NCBI GenBank assembly: GCA_022925895.1
Contig: JAKSYS010000189.1
Span: 28,285 to 92,284, forward strand
Direction of reading: 5' to 3'
Source: Fragilaria crotonensis
Lineage: Eukaryota; Bacillariophyta; Fragilariophyceae; Fragilariales; Fragilariaceae
Length of the DNA stretch: 64,000 nt
Shown here: one piece after another, positions 43,486-54,987 of the stretch
How positions within the stretch are numbered: the first letter of the stretch is position 1
Layout of the letters: every line of letters begins with the position of its first letter
Translations under genes and position numbers: made by a program
Notes under the pieces: generated by a model
The model's input: the letters and a program-made list of their open reading frames with translations, nothing else
What the model was told of the DNA's origin: nothing
Databases searched by the model: none

Positions 43486-45123
43486 CTATCTAATTAGTGT
43501 GACACACACATCTGCAACATTCGTTCCGGTCGGTCCTGTTATAATCAATGGACAATGTCCATCGCCATCTTCAATTTGCTTTAAGTACGGGTATGCATTG
43601 TGTTGTTGGAGGGCCTCCTCTGCCGAGACCCCCAACCGTTGAACCGTACCACCATCCACAATGGCTCCAGCAGCATCTGTTGGTCCGTCTGTACCATCGG
43701 TCCCAACCGATGCCAATACCACATCGCGCAGTGCGAGATCGTGAAATCGCAAAGCCGCTGCCAAGGCCAATTCTTGATTTCGACCTCCCTTGCCAGAGTT
43801 GTTTGGCGGTAATGTCACTGTTGTTTCGCCTCCAGCAATCAAGGCGGCCGGTCGCGGCGCCACACTGTAGGCACCGCCAATGCGCTGTGCCATGGCTGCC
43901 AAGACTCCTGCAACATGCCGCGCTTCGCCCTCCACGCGTGTGCCCAAAATCACAGGATTGTACCCCCGACGTTGTGCTTCGTCAGCAGCAGCCAATACCG
44001 CCAATTCGTTGTTTCCCACTAGGATCGTTGATGCTTTAGAAAACACCGTGTGTGATGGGTCAAGTGGCCCATCATCGTCGTCAACTTGATTACGTATCAG
44101 CTGTAAAACAGCTGCCGGTAGTTCCTCACGGAGCATAGGATTGCTCTCAATCAGCCGCCAGGCATCGTGCGGAGTCGACGAGTCTGGCACGGTGGGACCA
44201 CTTGCAATCAAGTCGAGAGGGTCACCGAGAATGTCGCTCAGGACCAACGTCACAAGAGTTGCAGGGTAGACTGCCGCTGCCAATTTCCCTCCTTTGCCAG
44301 TCTCGAGCCGCTTGCGAATGACATTCATGTCGGTTATGGACAAACCCGACGCTAACAAGATCGAATTTGTCAATTGCAGTTCTTGGAGTGACAAAGGAGG
44401 CAGCGGTTCACAAAAGAGCGAGGATCCACCTCCGCTGATGCAACAAAGCACCAACGTCTTCTCGGTTGCGTCATCCCGAGCCAACTGCATGATTCTGCGA
44501 GCACCATCAACTGATCGCTGGTCGGGGACAGGATGAGAAGCTTCCTGCAAGTGTACACCACAGTCTATCAACACCTGGGACTCCTCCTTAGTTGCATGAT
44601 CATCCTTGATGATGACTGAGCCGTTCATAGGGAGATTTCTCCATTGATCATGATCTCGCAATTGCTGCACACAAGCCGTCGCCATGGCCGAGGACGCCTT
44701 TCCAAACGCTAGAATTAAGACACTGTCAAAATCTTTCGAATTGTAAGTTTGGTCATTGCCACTTCCGGTTCCAGATCCAATCTGCAACAACCCATCCGAA
44801 AGGACACGAACATGTCGTTTGACAGCATTCGACGGGTTGACTGCCCGAATCGCTTCCTTAACGATTTCCAGTGCATCGGTTGTCATTTGAACTTCTTCCT
44901 GTGTTCGACTTGTACTCTGTGTCATCAGGAACATACGGCCGTCATGTTGACGGTGACGTACAACGCCTCGTTGCACAGCACACACTTCAACGTTCCAACC
45001 ATCATGGTGTACGCGACGGATCCGATGCGATCGACGCGAAGCAATAGGCGACAGAAACGCGTGGCCGAAGCTGGATGCCAAGGCAGCCACTGTATAGGAA
45101 GCACACAAGGAAGATCGTACCAT
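43486..45123 (-). CDS. plastid-targeted glycerate kinase (MOFRL type)
   Basis: Single exon. ATG 45123 is chosen because it begins a signal peptide (MVRSSLCASYTVAALASS) ending at GHAFLSPIASRRS, an AF-type plastid cleavage motif; the frame is open 64 codons further up. 545 residues. Class II glycerate kinase landmarks: LAFGKASSAMA, EASHPVPDQRS, CISGGGSSLFC, TDMNVIRKRLE, KGGKLA, LSDILGDPLDLIASGPTVPD, and the C-terminal MOFRL domain with GGETTV, GKGGRNQELALA and SVGTDGTDGPTDAAGA. Phosphorylates glycerate, the last photorespiratory step. The gene is convergent with the methyltransferase gene, stop to stop only six bases apart. Confidence 0.93.
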   Translation of the reverse strand: MVRSSLCASYTVAALASSFGHAFLSPIASRRSHRIRRVHHDGWNVEVCAVQRGVVRHRQHDGRMFLMTQSTSRTQEEVQMTTDALEIVKEAIRAVNPSNAVKRHVRVLSDGLLQIGSGTGSGNDQTYNSKDFDSVLILAFGKASSAMATACVQQLRDHDQWRNLPMNGSVIIKDDHATKEESQVLIDCGVHLQEASHPVPDQRSVDGARRIMQLARDDATEKTLVLCCISGGGSSLFCEPLPPLSLQELQLTNSILLASGLSITDMNVIRKRLETGKGGKLAAAVYPATLVTLVLSDILGDPLDLIASGPTVPDSSTPHDAWRLIESNPMLREELPAAVLQLIRNQVDDDDGPLDPSHTVFSKASTILVGNNELAVLAAADEAQRRGYNPVILGTRVEGEARHVAGVLAAMAQRIGGAYSVAPRPAALIAGGETTVTLPPNNSGKGGRNQELALAAALRFHDLALRDVVLASVGTDGTDGPTDAAGAIVDGGTVQRLGVSAEEALQQHNAYPYLKQIEDGDGHCPLIITGPTGTNVADVCVTLIR

Positions 45124-45946
45124 GGCAGAATGGAGGAGAACTTGACGGTGGAACGACCGCGAATGTATCATAGTCCACAAATGCGCCCCTTTTATTTCAT
45201 CGCGTCGGGTGATTTGATTTGCAAGCTCTCTGGAAACACACGAGCACGATGCAAGACGGAGATGCAACACAGGACGCTGGTGGACCACATGATGCGGGAG
45301 GGCCGTCAAGCTCACTCCAAAGACAATACGACAACAAGGTTCATGGAGACATCAATTAAGTGCAAAGTTGTATGTACAACAAAATCTTCATTATCTCTTC
45401 CTTACACTAGCTAGAATGAACGACCTTGACGGTAGATTCTGAATATTAACAGAAGGTCACGAGGCTGAACTCCACATACGTGTAGCGTCCTGATAGACTA
45501 CGTTTGGGCATAATTACGATCAACAATAAACCTGAGACGAATCTGATCCACGTTTGCACTTTGTCCGCCAAGATTCCGAGTGCATTCTTCGACAAACCAT
45601 GAGGCCTTGCATTTATCATTATACACCGTTTTCAAGCTCTCTACAAACACGACGCACGATGCAAGACACGGAGTCATCGCTGGACGAGATATGACCGGGA
45701 ATGGACCACAAATGACAGGGCTCGTCAAGCTCGATGCTCCAGCATGTTGCTATTCACTCGTCCCCAGTATACTATGCCTAACCTACTAGAACATATAGTC
45801 CCGCCCATTCTCGATGGTGCAGTCAAGCACGGAGATAAATGCATCAGTATAAATCTATAATATGTGATTATTTGTAACAGTTCCAGCCATTGGTCAGGTC
45901 AAGACAAATGGGTAGCACTGTTGGCCCCTTCCACAATTGGCCACAC
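45124..45946. other. spacer with a diverged duplicate of the glycerate kinase leader
   Basis: About 45605-45745 resembles 45225-45325: both share CAAGCTCTCT, ACGATGCAAGAC, GGACCACA and CGTCAAGCTC in the same order. It looks like an old tandem duplication of the 5' flank. No gene seen. Confidence 0.5.
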
Positions 45947-47011
45947 CTAGTGGCGCGTCACATCGAGGATGCACTTTCCTTGATTGGGTTTGATTGTGGT
46001 CGTGGGATTTCCAACAGCGTCGAGGACGTACTTGCAAACAGGCCATGCCGCGCATTGTTTGAAGGCACCCTCCTGACTCGTCGCGCACACCGATGCCGTT
46101 CGCTCCAGAACAAAGTTTTCGGCGGAGCTTCCAAAAGGTAGAGCTACGGCGGAATCGCTTGAGGATGGCGTATCAACAATGTCAACTTGGTCAACGAGAT
46201 GATCTGGGATCCTTTCCATCTCAGGAATCTCAGCGGTGGACTGAGCAGGAAGATCGAAACCACCAGTGTTCTGCGGCACAGTATCGACGACATCAAAAGG
46301 GACGGTCTCCATCTTGGGTTGCACGAATCCAGCTTCTGGAGGAGGCAGATCCGTTGGCGCGGCTTGATTAACGATGACATCCGAAGAAGACTTGGAAGTT
46401 GCAGGAGACTTGGAAGCTTCTGGCACAGGCTGGCTGGTAGGCTTACGGGTGGTTGCTGGAGACTTGGAAGCCTCTGGAGACTCGGAAGTCCGTTGCACAG
46501 GCTGACGGGTAGGCCTACTGGTAGCTGTCTGTATCGGAGACCTGGTACCCTCTGGCACAGGTTGACTGGAAGGCTTACGGGTGGCTGCTGGGGACTTGGA
46601 CGCCTCTGGAGACTCAGAAGTCTCGAGTACAGGCGAATGGGTAGGCCTAATGGTGGCTGCAGGAGACCTGGAAGCCGGTTGTGTGGCGTCCTTTCCAGTT
46701 CCGGAAGATGTAGGAGACTTTGTCCCTTGCACAGGCTGCCTTGTAGGCTTAGCGGTGACTGCAGGAGACTTGGAAGGCACTTGCACAGGCTGTCTGGTAG
46801 GCTTACTTGTGACTGCTGGAGACTTGGAAGTCGCTTGCACAGGCGGACGGGTAGGCGGTCTTGTCACCTCCCGCACAACGAAAGGAATGGTACCGTTTAC
46901 CTGTGGAACAGTGCTGTTGCCGGTCGTTCTGGAGTACTTGCGAAGGTACCTGTCGTTGGCGTCGGCACCAGACAAAGCGGCTAGCCAGAATAATGCTGAT
47001 AACTTGGCCAT
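45947..47011 (-). CDS. secreted Pro/Ser/Thr-rich repeat protein
   Basis: ATG 47011 begins a signal peptide (MAKLSALFWLAALSGADA); the open frame extends further up without structure. 354 residues. Residues about 50-210 consist of irregular repeats of KPTRQPVQ and SKSPA(V/A)T separated by Ser/Thr stretches, encoded by 46380-46860. An acidic middle part has the repeated idea FDVVDTVPQ and DHLVDQVDIVDTP. The C-terminus has four Cys (VCATS, QCAAWPVCKYV, CILDVTR), probably two disulfides. The composition fits a cell-wall, mucilage or frustule-associated glycoprotein and a possible prolyl-hydroxylase and O-glycosylation substrate; that is inference. No enzymatic domain. Confidence 0.78.
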   Translation of the reverse strand: MAKLSALFWLAALSGADANDRYLRKYSRTTGNSTVPQVNGTIPFVVREVTRPPTRPPVQATSKSPAVTSKPTRQPVQVPSKSPAVTAKPTRQPVQGTKSPTSSGTGKDATQPASRSPAATIRPTHSPVLETSESPEASKSPAATRKPSSQPVPEGTRSPIQTATSRPTRQPVQRTSESPEASKSPATTRKPTSQPVPEASKSPATSKSSSDVIVNQAAPTDLPPPEAGFVQPKMETVPFDVVDTVPQNTGGFDLPAQSTAEIPEMERIPDHLVDQVDIVDTPSSSDSAVALPFGSSAENFVLERTASVCATSQEGAFKQCAAWPVCKYVLDAVGNPTTTIKPNQGKCILDVTRH

Positions 47012-48746
47012 GGCAACAGGAGCAAGTGAGGATCGTTTGGGAAATGTTTCCAAATGATGATTGTGCGCCTTTTCACCTTCCTCACGTCGATTAGCCCCTG
47101 ATGTGCAATAAACGTGTGTGTCGGCCACAGTCATCGTAGTTATCTTGGCAAGCATTACGACCGCTTTTCAAATGTCCGGTCAATTAAGCGGGCTCTAACA
47201 ATTAAGCAATTAGGCCGACTCCCGAATCGATCACGACCACAGTTTTTATTACGACTATAGATTTCCCGGTCGCCCTCGCCCTACGATATGTAATAAAACG
47301 TGACTCTCGACTCGAGATTCGAGGTTCGAGCACAATGGGCCTCAGAGCTCAGATGACTTCTATTTTGTCTCTAGAATTGATGTTCTTGACGCAGTACTTG
47401 TACTCAGTACCAGGTTCAACTTACTCGAGTATGTTCATACTACGACAAGCATGTGCATCGGACATAATAAACTGTAAATGTAGTACCGGTATCATTAGAG
47501 AGTTCCTGTTTTCTCTGTGTACGATACAAATTTACAGTACTTTGGCTCAGAACCGGTTTTGAGCCTGGTTCTGAGCCTATGTACTGTAAATCTGAAATGG
47601 AGCTCTCCCACAACTTGTTGATATTTGGGGTCCTATCGTAGATTTGAATCTGAGTTTTACATTCAAATCGCAAGTGGAAAGATTCCGTTACACGTGTAGA
47701 AAAAAATCAAAATGTATTACACGTGGAATAAAAATTGCCTTCACCAACGTAGAGCCCAGTAGTTCTGGATCTCATCGTCCAGAATTTCTGACAAGATTAG
47801 TCGAATGAGTCGCTTGTTTTTCTATCGGCGCGCACAGAAACTAAAAATGCCTTCTACCGCGAACACCGGTGCCATCGACGATGAAGATAGCCGAGTACTT
47901 CTTGTACTTCTTCGTCACTACTCATGATGGAAGCATCACTGTTCATACTACAATTTGACGACGAAAACGACGAGGACGAGGATGAGGATGAATCACTACT
48001 GCTGTCATCCTCTACATCATCTAGAAGAGAGATAGCATACTGCTGCCAAAAGAGGCAACGACGCTCTAAAAATGACGACCATCGTCGATTTGACATGTTC
48101 ACGATTTTTGCGAGTTTGTTTGTGAGTGCGAACGAACTCATATCAGCGCGCCGAGTGAATCTCGTTTCAACAGATGACACGGAATCTTGGGGCGCTTCGC
48201 GAATTTTTTTGGAGGAATCTGAGTACGGACATCTGATTGTAAATGTGCGAAAACAGGAAATCTATTTACACTGTAAATTACACTGTGAAAAACTTAATCT
48301 ATTTTCGTAAGGTTACGAGTTCGGTATTGTTAACAACAAAAACAGGAAGTCTCTATTGTACAGATTCCAGCCACGACATTGTAAGAAGACTCGAACGAGT
48401 CGACTCGTGTTTGTATGTCATACTGTCATACAGTTTCGTATTTTTTGTCCGGGCAAAACCTCAAGCGCACTCTCAAACCTCAAATCAGAACGGGGCGAAA
48501 ATGTAACAATGATCATACGATACACTGGAGTACTGTACTTTTACGCTTGGTCGTTCAGACGTGTACAATCGTACCATGGTACCAGGTACAACATTCCTGC
48601 GAACATAACCCTTCCTCGCTTTGAAAATCATTTCTTTTACGAAACACGAATCAGGCTGTGCATATCGCACATAGTGCATGACATCACAGAGGGTTCGATC
48701 CAAACTGATCCGTCGATCAATATCCGCCTCCCCACATCTGTTGTTA
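47012..48746. other. spacer with hairpins and an acidic open frame
   Basis: No secure gene. A 62-bp hairpin lies at 47530-47591. A 108-residue minus-strand frame (47854-48180) with DDVEDDSSSDSSSS and SSDEEVQEVLGYL resembles the opening of some transposon proteins but has no followable continuation. TACCATGGTACCAGGTAC lies at 48573-48590. Confidence 0.4.
47530..47591. repeat. 62-bp hairpin with two 11-bp stems
   Basis: ATTTACAGTAC (47530-47540) pairs with GTACTGTAAAT (47581-47591). GGCTCAGAACC (47544-47554) pairs with GGTTCTGAGCC (47567-47577). A 3-base internal loop separates the stems and the apical loop is 12 bases. Confidence 0.92.
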
Positions 48747-49565
48747 ATGTCAACTTCTTCTCATCATCTTGTCCCCGTAGCTGCCACACAGCTTGGCGCA
48801 TGGGTACTCGGGCTGATGCAGGTCTCGCCATTTCCCATTCCAAAATTGCGCAAGGACGCCCTTTGTGAATCCTTTCGCGTCGCCACCTCGGAAGAAGAAC
48901 TCAAGGACATTTTTCTAGATGCGGTCTGTGGCAGCCCCTACCTTGAGACCAAAATGAAACAAGAACTTGCAAATGTTGTTTTGGGGGGAGAATGGGAAAC
49001 GCTTATCAAGCTGGTCGGAGTGCACGCTAGTTTTGTTCCCGAGTACACCACTACACCGGAATGCATCCTTTCCGAATTCAAATACTTGGCGACAAGGATC
49101 TTTATCAAATCGCGTGTGATGCGAGCATTGCCTATCTTGAGAAGACAGAATTTAGGAAAGGCGCTGTTGGCGTGTCAGAGCAAAGAAGCGGTGATGGAAC
49201 TCGTGCTTTTGTCACTTGAAGAGTCACAAATTCTGAGTGAATCCGCCAGAATTCGCATTGCCAATGATGTCTTTGAAGGAAGATTCTACCGACTGCTCTT
49301 GGCGAATCGATTTGATTGTGACGTTATCCCACGATTGGAAGTTCTGGAACATGATCAAGAGGACGATCGCGAGGATTGCGTCATTTGCCTTGATGTATTC
49401 CCAAATGGCGAGTATTGTACCCTACCGAAATGCGGCCACTCATTCTGCCAGCCTTGTATTGAGGATTTATCGAGACTTCACAATGATTCTCCATTTCCTT
49501 GTCCAATGTGCCGAACAGAGTGCACAATGGAACAAACGCTGCGAAAAATTCGAGCAGATACGTAG
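48747..49565 (+). CDS. RING-finger protein, probable E3 ubiquitin ligase
   Basis: 272 residues from ATG 48747; ATG 48678 would add 23 residues of no clear character. The first 215 residues are helical without a named domain (EELKDIFLDAVCGSPYLETK, SKEAVMELVLLSLEES). The C-terminus has a complete C3HC4 RING: CVICLDVF, then CTLPKCGHSFCQPCIEDL and FPCPMCRTEC. A RING of this type recruits E2 enzymes; the substrate is unknown. Single exon, no signal peptide. Confidence 0.85.
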   Translation: MSTSSHHLVPVAATQLGAWVLGLMQVSPFPIPKLRKDALCESFRVATSEEELKDIFLDAVCGSPYLETKMKQELANVVLGGEWETLIKLVGVHASFVPEYTTTPECILSEFKYLATRIFIKSRVMRALPILRRQNLGKALLACQSKEAVMELVLLSLEESQILSESARIRIANDVFEGRFYRLLLANRFDCDVIPRLEVLEHDQEDDREDCVICLDVFPNGEYCTLPKCGHSFCQPCIEDLSRLHNDSPFPCPMCRTECTMEQTLRKIRADT

Positions 49566-50015
49566 CTCAGCTGAGCAGAACTTTGCAGACAAATTCAATT
49601 TCTCCATGTTTTAACTTCTATTTGGTACTGTATCGCGACTCTGATCTGTGATTCGCTTAATTCACTTACAATACAAGACATTCCGAGAGCCCTTCGGGAG
49701 ATTCATTCAAGCCACGACTATATGGGCTGAAAAATGATGAACCAATGTTCAGATCGAATCAGTGTGCACCTGAGAGTCACTGCACGACATGCGTCACATA
49801 TAACAAATAACGTACAGGCTGAGGAATAATCAACGGATAGTAGCGCATCTGAGTCTGCCAAAGCGTTCATTTTCATCGTTGGTACTGCCCAGCAGAGCAG
49901 GACCGGCACTCATGCATTCTCAATCAAGATGATCTTGACAAAAAAAATTGAGACAGGATAGTCGAAAACATCGCGTTGTTATGGTTCGTCGTTTTGAAAG
50001 ACTGAACTTTTGTGT
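49566..50015. other. spacer between converging genes
   Basis: No gene or repeat seen. Confidence 0.4.
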
Positions 50016-51386
50016 TCACGCCTGATCGAAAGCACCCCGATAAAGGTCTGATGGGTCCAAACTTGCAATGACCGAATCTCCTGACATGTTGCCTTCGGGT
50101 CGTCGGTGGTCTTCGAGTGAGTCCTTCAGTGATGCATACTTTGTCATATCGATTGCTGGTAGTCGCATAAGCTTACTGGTGAGCTCCGAGACGGATTCGT
50201 TCACCGGTCCTATACCTAGGATTGATGAAGGCCTTTGGTACAGACTTTCGTCGTCCTCTTCTTCCTCGACATAAAATGCCGTGTCGCCTTCCATAATACT
50301 AAAACTTATCTCAGAGAAGCAGCTTTTTGATGCTACACTGCTGTCATCATCGTCATACATCAGTGTTCTCCGGAAAGGATCATACATACTGACCCTTGGT
50401 TCAATCGTAGAACCAAACGACGCGTCACAAGGGAGTACGATACTCGCGCTCTTCACACTTTCGTCGTCTCCAAGTCCCACGCCCGGAGAGCGTGTGAAAG
50501 GAATCATTGAATGACTTGGTCGTCCATTGTCCCACTGTCCTCGGTGGAACAGACTACCGTCCGCACTATAGGCTTCTCCGTACCCGTGAGGTATTCCCAT
50601 TTGAAAATTTCCAGAAAAGCGCTGGGGTTTCCCCGTCACGGTCTGTGTTCCATGTCCATGCTTCAGGTTCTCTGAGAAACCTCCAATGTAGATGGATCCA
50701 TTTGTTGTTTTGAAGGTGCCGGAAGGGCCATGCATCAAGCCCATGTGAAAGGGACCCTCGTAGGTGTCACCATTTTCAAACTCGAGAATTCCGCTTCCGT
50801 GGGGAATGTCATTGCAAAACACCGGTCCCGAGTATTTTGCAGGGTTAGATGGAGTGGGATTATAGTTCCAAGTTTGCTTTTCCACAAAGGTGAGGTCTTC
50901 CGCACTTAACTCGGTTTCATCATCGGCCACCGTTGATTTGCGTGTTTGTTCGATCAGTATATGCTCCGGAATGGCTTTCGCTTTCAGAAGTATGAACTGC
51001 ATAGCGTTAAGACTGCTTTCATCGCTTTCGTCCATTTTTGATTCAACGTCGTTTGACGTCATTTGTGCTTCTGAGCTTTGAGGGCTGGCTGGCAATGGTG
51101 GGGGAGAATGGTTCTTGCTCTTGGGTGAACCGTGCAGCACAGGGATACTCCTAGTGGGAGATTCTTCGATCGAGTTGTGTTGACGACGCAACAAAGGGGC
51201 GCTCTCATTGTCATCCTCATTTCTTAAAGATCTTTGCAAGACGACTTCTGAGCTCTTCGTGTCGACAACTTCGTCACCAGGAGGAGACTTTACCAAGCAT
51301 GCGCAAAACAGACTTGATAATCTGGTGCGATTCTTGGGTTTCCCGACACGAATGCCCGGTTGGTTGCGTCCACTGCCGGTCGTCAT
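50016..51386 (-). CDS. MORN-repeat protein
   Basis: Single exon, 456 residues. The N-terminal 170 residues are basic then Ser-rich. MORN repeats follow at about residues 195-295: NDIPHGSGILEFENGD, YEGPFHMGLMHG.., YIGGFSENLKHGHGTQ, FSGNFQMGIPHGYGEAYSADG and a partial fifth (FHRGQWDNGR). The acidic tail has SEISFSIMEGDTAFYVEEEE. MORN proteins tether membranes and cytoskeleton or bind phosphoinositides; no kinase or SET domain is attached here, so a scaffold role is inferred. Confidence 0.85.
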   Translation of the reverse strand: MTTGSGRNQPGIRVGKPKNRTRLSSLFCACLVKSPPGDEVVDTKSSEVVLQRSLRNEDDNESAPLLRRQHNSIEESPTRSIPVLHGSPKSKNHSPPPLPASPQSSEAQMTSNDVESKMDESDESSLNAMQFILLKAKAIPEHILIEQTRKSTVADDETELSAEDLTFVEKQTWNYNPTPSNPAKYSGPVFCNDIPHGSGILEFENGDTYEGPFHMGLMHGPSGTFKTTNGSIYIGGFSENLKHGHGTQTVTGKPQRFSGNFQMGIPHGYGEAYSADGSLFHRGQWDNGRPSHSMIPFTRSPGVGLGDDESVKSASIVLPCDASFGSTIEPRVSMYDPFRRTLMYDDDDSSVASKSCFSEISFSIMEGDTAFYVEEEEDDESLYQRPSSILGIGPVNESVSELTSKLMRLPAIDMTKYASLKDSLEDHRRPEGNMSGDSVIASLDPSDLYRGAFDQA

Positions 51387-52914
51387 TCTGTGGTGGTTTG
51401 CGCTTCCGATGTCAATGAGAAACTACTGGTATATCCAATTTTGTGTAGTCTCACTTGAACGGCAGATGTGGACATAAGGACGACATGTAAAGGTGCATGC
51501 AATCCTTGCGATACTTGTCACATTTGCCGATGGTACTTGACGAACTTTCATACACACACAGTATTTATTCATTTTTTTCGGCGCTTGCATGTGACAGGTC
51601 CACACACATGTATAGGATAACTTTTTTCCAAGTATACGTTGAATTTCAATTTCATACGGCAGCCCTGCAGCCCTGTGAAAAATGATTCGTTGCGCCATCA
51701 ATAGACTGCTTGCCGACCTCGCCAAGGATGCGAGGATATGGGCATCATAGCATAGGATGTTGCTAATGTACGCATACCTGGTACATATACCACGAACATT
51801 TCCGGCCTTTCGCAACCGAAGTACTCGGTGTTCCCAGGTAAGTAATTTCAACTTCCTGCCGTATTGGTATTCGGCAGGCGCCTGGTTGAACATGCAGCGA
51901 CTGTGACAATGTGGCATTAACCGTTAGCAGTGCCGAACACAAGATCTTTTGCAGCCCATACATGCACGGCAGCACAGCATAGGCGTTTACAGATATTCCG
52001 AGGAAGCCCTTTTTGAGGTGCTGCCTCGGTGCGCATGATTGCTATAACATAGGAACAGTGGACCTACACGACCAGATTGGGGTTAGTCGTTACCTACTAG
52101 TACTGGTAGTATAGTCCTCGAATCGATCCTGTACGGCAAGATACAACCTAATTATAGTCACTTTAGTTCCAAAGGGGGGCACCTATGCAAGTTGGCAAAC
52201 CTGCACAAGGTTCATGACTGCTGGCCTTGATTTGCCATCATACACCTGCAGCAGTCAGCTCAACTTCAGTTAGGTGGAGGATTACATTGCTGAACTTCTG
52301 ACAACTGGCAATCTATTTGCTGCTGGCACAATTATTGGATTGCTGTGGCAGAGAGAACCAAACACAGAGACCCCAAATCATGAATAGCATGCTTGGCACC
52401 GGCTTTGTGTTTGCGACCCGATGTGGTGATAGCCCTACACTAAAATTTCGGTGGCTAGCATCTGAATTCTACCTCCTTTACTTTTACGTCGATGTCCCGG
52501 GTTCTCCAATCCTATAAGACGCATCGTTGTGTGATCAATGAATCAGTGCAGAAACTACAAGTACCAGGTACGATAGAGTGAATAGGCAAGCCGAGGGTCA
52601 GGGAAACATTGTGTCTACCCGGAGGCATGGAATACCCTCTTCGACTACTAATACACCATGAGTCCTTACACAGCAAACGCCGGTTATAGCACATTGCTGA
52701 TGCGGAGTATCACAAACGACAGCGAATCCTCTCTAGTTGGCATTTGCCCTAGCCACTGCAAGTAGGAGTGAGTTGTGAATTGTTCTGCCGAGGGCCCTTC
52801 CCAACATCTACTCCAACAACCTCTGAGAAAGGCGATGAAACCGAAGTCCAGTTTGAATATGGATGTGCTTGTTTTCAACAGCGTATCCAGCTTCCACTTC
52901 GCCCTTGATACGGT
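51387..52914. other. spacer without a supported gene
   Basis: GTAC words at 51775, 52095 and 52560. The fragment around 52310-52500 has no usable frame. Nothing else recognised. Confidence 0.4.
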
Positions 52915-54598
52915 TCACAATTCAGGTACCAGCTGGAGAATAATCGACTTGGCCAAATCCTTCTCGTCCATGTCGTTCGTGGACAAACAGATTGTGACTA
53001 ACGACGATAGTAACGCATCACATTCCGCCAGCCGTTGTTTTTCAATAGCCAAAAGCTTCTCAATCAGGTTGAGGGGACGGTGCTCAGTCAAGAGGAGTTG
53101 CGCCAAAATCAAGAGAGCTACTGGACTTGCAAGCAATTTGTCGTGTTCACCGCTCTTGATAATGCACGACATTATTCGAGTCACATTCGCATGACTTTCC
53201 TGTATCGATTCGATCAAATGTGACGCAGCCTTCCAAAAATTATCGGATGGCTGCCGTATTACAGCATCGTCCGATAGCATCTGACAAGCCATCCATGTGA
53301 CACGAATATCACCTCCAGATTCCATTATTCCAACCATGGCTTTGGTCCAGCAATCGGACTGTGACGTTGGTTGCATGTGGCGCAACCCTTCCAATGCCTG
53401 AAGACGAATGTCGGTGTCTTCGTCGTTGACAGCCACTTGTACCAAAACATACATTGCCGATGGCCGCTCAGGTGCGGCTGTGGATAAAAGACAACGAAGT
53501 GATCGTACTACTCGTCTGCGACACGCCGTGTCTACTTCTCGGAGCGCCATGGATAACAGTAGGTTCCAAAATGAATCGTTCTGACGCAACAGGTCGGATG
53601 ATAGTAAGTTTCCCAATGCAGCAATGGCGCTCTGACGAATCTTCACGCTAGACTGATCCTGAAGCAGTTGTTGAAGTGCAGTCAGCAGCTTGGGATCGGC
53701 TTGCATTTCGTGGACGGAAACAGCCAAGTTCCACCAATACATGGCAATGAATTCTTTTTGTCGTTTGCTCCATGAGTCCTCCTTTTCCTGAGTTGCAACA
53801 ACAATTGCAACGAGTTGTTCTGTCAAACCTTTGGTCTTCCAAAGTATTTGTTTGCAATGCGGCTCGGATTGAAAGGACAAATCCTTAAGGGCTCCCAGTA
53901 CCTGTTGCAGCACGGATTCGTCATCACTAGTTTGCAATAGATGCACAGCCTGATCTATCAGTCCTGGATACTCAATCAAACTTGTTTTTGCGACAGAAAG
54001 TTGACATTGGACAGCTACAACTGACCACGCCTGCGGTCCAGCTTGTAGTAGGAGAGGTACTAACTCTGTGATTCCCAGCTCTTGCCAAATCGATACCTTT
54101 CGCATACTCGGACACTGTGATAAAATTTGATACAAACACTGGCAAATGAGATCAATCTCAGTTTGATGAGTCCGTGAGGAAAGGCAGAAACCCAACTGAA
54201 GAATCAAAGCATGCACAGCCCCCATGTCCACTTCATGGGAATGAAGATCTGTATTCTTGTGTGAAAATGCCAAGAGCGCATTCTGAAGGGTCGGCAATCG
54301 CTCATCTCGCGTCATGGCGTGATGGATGGCTATCGTGATCGAACGACAAGGGTGTGAGTGAGAAAAACAGTCTTGGCTATTTGTGAATTCCAAATGATTC
54401 GTATGCGTCATAACTAACACGCCCTCCGACGACCAGGTAACAAAAAAACAACTTACCATAGATAACAGCCTTTGTTGGGACAACCGCCGATCCAATCGGA
54501 GGATGCTGGGCCATTTGCGTCATATTCAATACGTTAGGAATCATTTCTTCTTCGGAATGATGTTTCCACTCATTAAGTATGGGCTCTTGAAATTCCAT
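52915..54598 (-). CDS. armadillo/HEAT-repeat protein, unknown
   Basis: Exon 1 54598-54457 (MEFQEPILNEWKHHSEEEM) and exon 2 54329-52915, phase 1 intron GTAAGT..ATAG of 127 bases preceded by a pyrimidine-rich tract. A nearer acceptor (exon from 54371) also keeps the frame. 518 residues. The body is helical repeats with ARM/HEAT spacing, for example VLQQVLGALKDLSF, IRQSAIAALGNLLSS, ACRRRVVRSLRCLLS and DIRLQALEGLRHM. No catalytic motif, signal peptide or membrane segment; a protein-binding scaffold. I do not recognise an ortholog. Confidence 0.75.
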
Positions 54599-54987
54599 AG
54601 CTATAGAGGATAACGTTGGACGGTTTTGAAGCAACCTACCGGTACAATTGCTTCGGCGTTTGGCTTGACTGATGATGACAACAAAGCTTGTTTTCTTGTT
54701 TGATGGTTTCTTCTTGTCACGCACATACACCCTCTCCCACCAATCAGATTGCTCCAATTTCAAAAGAGAAATGTAACCGTCGTTAAGGAAGTTTCTTTAA
54801 AACCTTTCATTTTCAAGGTTAATGTTAATGGAACCTACGACTGTACTTCTGTAACTCCTTTCAGATTTACAGTACTAGTACCATGGTACTGTAGAACACT
54901 GACCGGTAGATAGTTCATGCTAGAGAGAGGATTCAAAGTTCAATGGGCATCCAAAAAACCTGTCTGTTCATTTCGCCTTCGTGACGT

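Noticed and set aside
47854-48180. Acidic Ser/Asp-rich minus-strand frame, possible transposon first exon
   Set aside because: No continuation with a catalytic domain and no element ends.
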